NCBI GenBank assembly: GCA_030040455.1
Contig: JASHTR010000183.1
Location: 1 to 5,782, forward strand
DNA: 5,782 nucleotides
Origin: Terriglobia bacterium
Lineage (GTDB): Bacteria > Acidobacteriota > Terriglobia > UBA7540
Reading direction: 5' to 3'
Positions 4,625 to 5,782 of this stretch are shown piece by piece (the first letter of the stretch is position 1; each line of letters starts with the position of its first letter). The notes beneath the pieces were generated by a model. It searched no databases. It was not told the DNA's origin and worked only from the letters and a program-made list of their open reading frames with translations. The position numbers were made by a program, and so were the translations under genes.

Positions 4625-5140
4625 CTACCGGCGGCCGGAGTTGTGTTCGAAGCGCGGGTCGAGGACCTTTTGGGCGGTCTCCGCTCCGAAAACCGGCAAC
4701 CCAGCGTCCGTAAGGAGGCCAAGTTGCTTGAGGACGGAGGCCTGGTCCCAGTAGATGTGCTCGTGCGCGAGCTTGCCTTCCCGAAACTGCACAATGGCAA
4801 CCAGCGGCACTTCAACGTGGCGATGGGTGGGAGGGATGCCGGGCAGCATCCAGGGCATCTCCATGGAGTGAGTGAAGGAAAAGATCATCTCGTCAACGAG
4901 CTGGTTTTCGCCGACCGTCCGCGAGACGGGGGTGAGTTTCGTGTCAGGCGGCATGCATGAGATAAAGCGCCGCGAATAGAACTCACGCAACGCAGCTTTT
5001 CCGAAGCCACCCGTCATCACGGGGATGTGATTCACGTAAGCATCGTCGACCATAGTGGCTAGCGTCGCTTCCGTGTCGCGCGTCACGAATTCATGGTTCG
5101 TGTGTTCTTCCCAGAGTCGAGAGAGGTCGGCTTTCGGCAT
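4625..5140 (-). CDS. NTF2/SnoaL-like family protein
   Basis: This 171-residue protein has the cone-shaped alpha+beta NTF2-like pattern: an N-terminal helix (LSRLWEEHTNHEF), a segment around MVDDAYVNHIPVMTGGFGK (30-48), a helix LREFYSRRF, then beta strands with VDEMIFSFTH (82-91), HVEVPLVAIVQFREGKLAHEHIYWDQ (108-133). The motif H-x-P near 38-40 and the ending AHEHIYWDQASVLKQLGLL are typical of SnoaL-like proteins found alone or next to hydrolases. Members bind or isomerise small hydrophobic or carbonyl substrates, but the substrate here is unknown. No signal peptide is visible, so it is probably cytoplasmic. The ATG at 5138-5140 has no ribosome binding site; an upstream in-frame TTG at 5191 adds 17 residues that do not look conserved. 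A possible leaderless start is discussed under its promoter. The gene follows the TIM-barrel gene on the same strand by about 60 bases. Confidence 0.75.
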   Translation of the reverse strand: MPKADLSRLWEEHTNHEFVTRDTEATLATMVDDAYVNHIPVMTGGFGKAALREFYSRRFISCMPPDTKLTPVSRTVGENQLVDEMIFSFTHSMEMPWMLPGIPPTHRHVEVPLVAIVQFREGKLAHEHIYWDQASVLKQLGLLTDAGLPVFGAETAQKVLDPRFEHNSGRR

Positions 5141-5147
5141 AGGAGCG

Positions 5148-5156
5148 ATTTTAGCA
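5148..5156 (-). promoter_or_regulatory. Possible extended -10 promoter of the NTF2-like gene
   Basis: Read on the minus strand, TGC-TAAAAT (5156 to 5148) fits an extended -10 box (TGn plus a five-of-six TATAAT match). It ends 7 bases before the ATG at 5140, so transcription would start at or next to the start codon and the message would be leaderless. This would explain the missing ribosome binding site. No good -35 box is visible, which extended -10 promoters can lack. Confidence 0.35.
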
Positions 5157-5191
5157 CATCCCGGATGGGTTCTCTTGGGCCTGTTATCCAA

Positions 5192-5210
5192 GCAGGTCGA
5201 TCAGACCTGC
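5192..5210 (-). terminator. Hairpin over the stop codon of the TIM-barrel gene
   Basis: GCAGGTC and GACCTGC form a perfect 7-bp stem with a five-base loop, and the gene's TGA stop lies at the loop. On the minus strand only TT follows, so a strong intrinsic terminator is unlikely. It could be an attenuator, an RNA 3'-end stabiliser or a chance inverted repeat. Confidence 0.35.
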
Positions 5211-5782
5211 AAGTTGCGAAGGTAAGGAACGCTGGCCTTCATCAAATCAAGGCTCATTTCCACATAGTAATTTCTGATGCCACCCGTTTTGGCTGCGATG
5301 AAGATTTTTCTCCAGTTGAGCGTTCCCTGGCCGACCGCCGTTATTTGCCTGGTTTTCGCGGACCAACCCTGCACGTGCATCGAAATAAAGCGGCCAGGAT
5401 ACCGGGTGAAATACCTGGCTGCGTCGTAGCCGCTGCTGATCGTCGAGACCTGAAACTGGAACTTGACCAGGTTCGGATCGAGAAGATCAAACAAAATGTC
5501 ATAGGTGCGCCTGCCGCCGACCATGGTGAGCTCAAAGTTTTCATTGTGAAGTCCCTGCTGGATGTCGGCCTTGGCCGCCCGCTCGCCCATCCGGTTGTAT
5601 TCGTCCGCTGCTCGCTTTACGTCATCCATCGTCGGGTTCCGTGGTCCGTCAAGGCTCGGCACGATCATTTGGGTCAAGCCAACGTCTTTAGCCCAAGCAA
5701 TCCTGTTTGCCTGGTCTTTCCTGAGCTCCTTGATATCAAAGTGAGAGCTCACGCACGTCATCCCGGCGTCGGCCAAAATTTT
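5201..5782 (-). CDS. Sugar phosphate isomerase/epimerase-like TIM barrel (N terminus outside window)
   Basis: The last 193 residues of a xylose-isomerase-like TIM barrel are visible; the gene enters from the right edge, so its start and any signal sequence are unseen. Successive barrel strands are recognisable: VSSHFDI, TQMIVPSLDG, IQQGLHNENFEL, VKFQFQVSTISSGYDAARYF, RFISMHVQGW, and the final NYYVEMSLDLMKASVPYL. This layout matches the divalent-metal-dependent isomerase/epimerase superfamily (tagatose epimerase, IolE, KguE relatives), which act on keto sugars or inositol derivatives. The candidate metal ligands E84, H136 and E175 (numbering from the first visible residue) are in place. The usual Asp in the strand after LLDPNLVKFQ is replaced by Gln/Val (Q111-V112), and the usual HVKD reads HVQG. 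The gene may therefore bind metal differently or not at all. It probably shares a transcript with the NTF2-like gene, although that gene may also have its own promoter. Confidence 0.75.
   Translation of the reverse strand, partial: KILADAGMTCVSSHFDIKELRKDQANRIAWAKDVGLTQMIVPSLDGPRNPTMDDVKRAADEYNRMGERAAKADIQQGLHNENFELTMVGGRRTYDILFDLLDPNLVKFQFQVSTISSGYDAARYFTRYPGRFISMHVQGWSAKTRQITAVGQGTLNWRKIFIAAKTGGIRNYYVEMSLDLMKASVPYLRNLQV

Overview
The window is about 5.8 kb of bacterial chromosome with moderately high GC. It holds five complete genes, two genes cut by the window edges, and a repeat-rich spacer. The organism is not proven. The bacterial-style GalT, the BadF-type sugar kinase, the trehalose-type isomerase/epimerase TIM barrel, the NTF2-like protein and the intergenic repeats would together fit an Acidobacteriota or similar soil/environmental genome. 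That assignment is inference from general familiarity, not from a marker gene.

Layout. Positions 3-230 (+) are the C-terminal tail of an unrecognised protein. It converges on galT (379-1365, minus) across a spacer with several small hairpins. galT is divergent from a two-gene plus-strand unit: a BadF/BadG-family amino-sugar kinase (1682-2638) and a double-SIS-domain protein of the NagB-II/AgaS/GlmS-isomerase type (2736-3770). The divergent spacer contains a near-consensus sigma70 promoter for galT and a perfect 9-bp inverted repeat that overlaps a candidate plus-strand -35 box. After the SIS gene comes a spacer of about 360 bases (3771-4129) with a dispersed-repeat motif, inverted and direct repeats and a GC-rich palindrome. 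Next is a small secreted protein of unknown function (4130-4603, plus). It converges on a minus-strand pair: an NTF2/SnoaL-like protein (4625-5140) and, upstream of it, the C-terminal part of a sugar phosphate isomerase/epimerase-like TIM barrel (5201 to the window end).

How the genes may work together. The kinase and SIS protein look like a compact amino-sugar catabolic module: phosphorylation of (N-acetyl)glucosamine, then deamination/isomerisation of the 6-phosphate towards fructose 6-phosphate. No deacetylase (NagA) is in the window. Either the kinase acts on free glucosamine or NagA lies elsewhere. GalT, transcribed away from the pair, adds Leloir-type hexose-phosphate/UDP-sugar exchange. 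The whole left half therefore reads as sugar-phosphate metabolism. The right half is unrelated or only loosely related to it.

The points most worth following up are three apparent substitutions at positions expected to be catalytic or metal-binding: Glu for Gln in the GalT HPHxQ motif, Ile for the usual C-terminal Lys in the SIS protein, and a missing Asp ligand in the TIM barrel. The inverted repeat in the divergent promoter region and the repeat-laden spacer are also of interest. I saw no CRISPR array, tRNA, rRNA, transposase or obvious new defence or mobile system.
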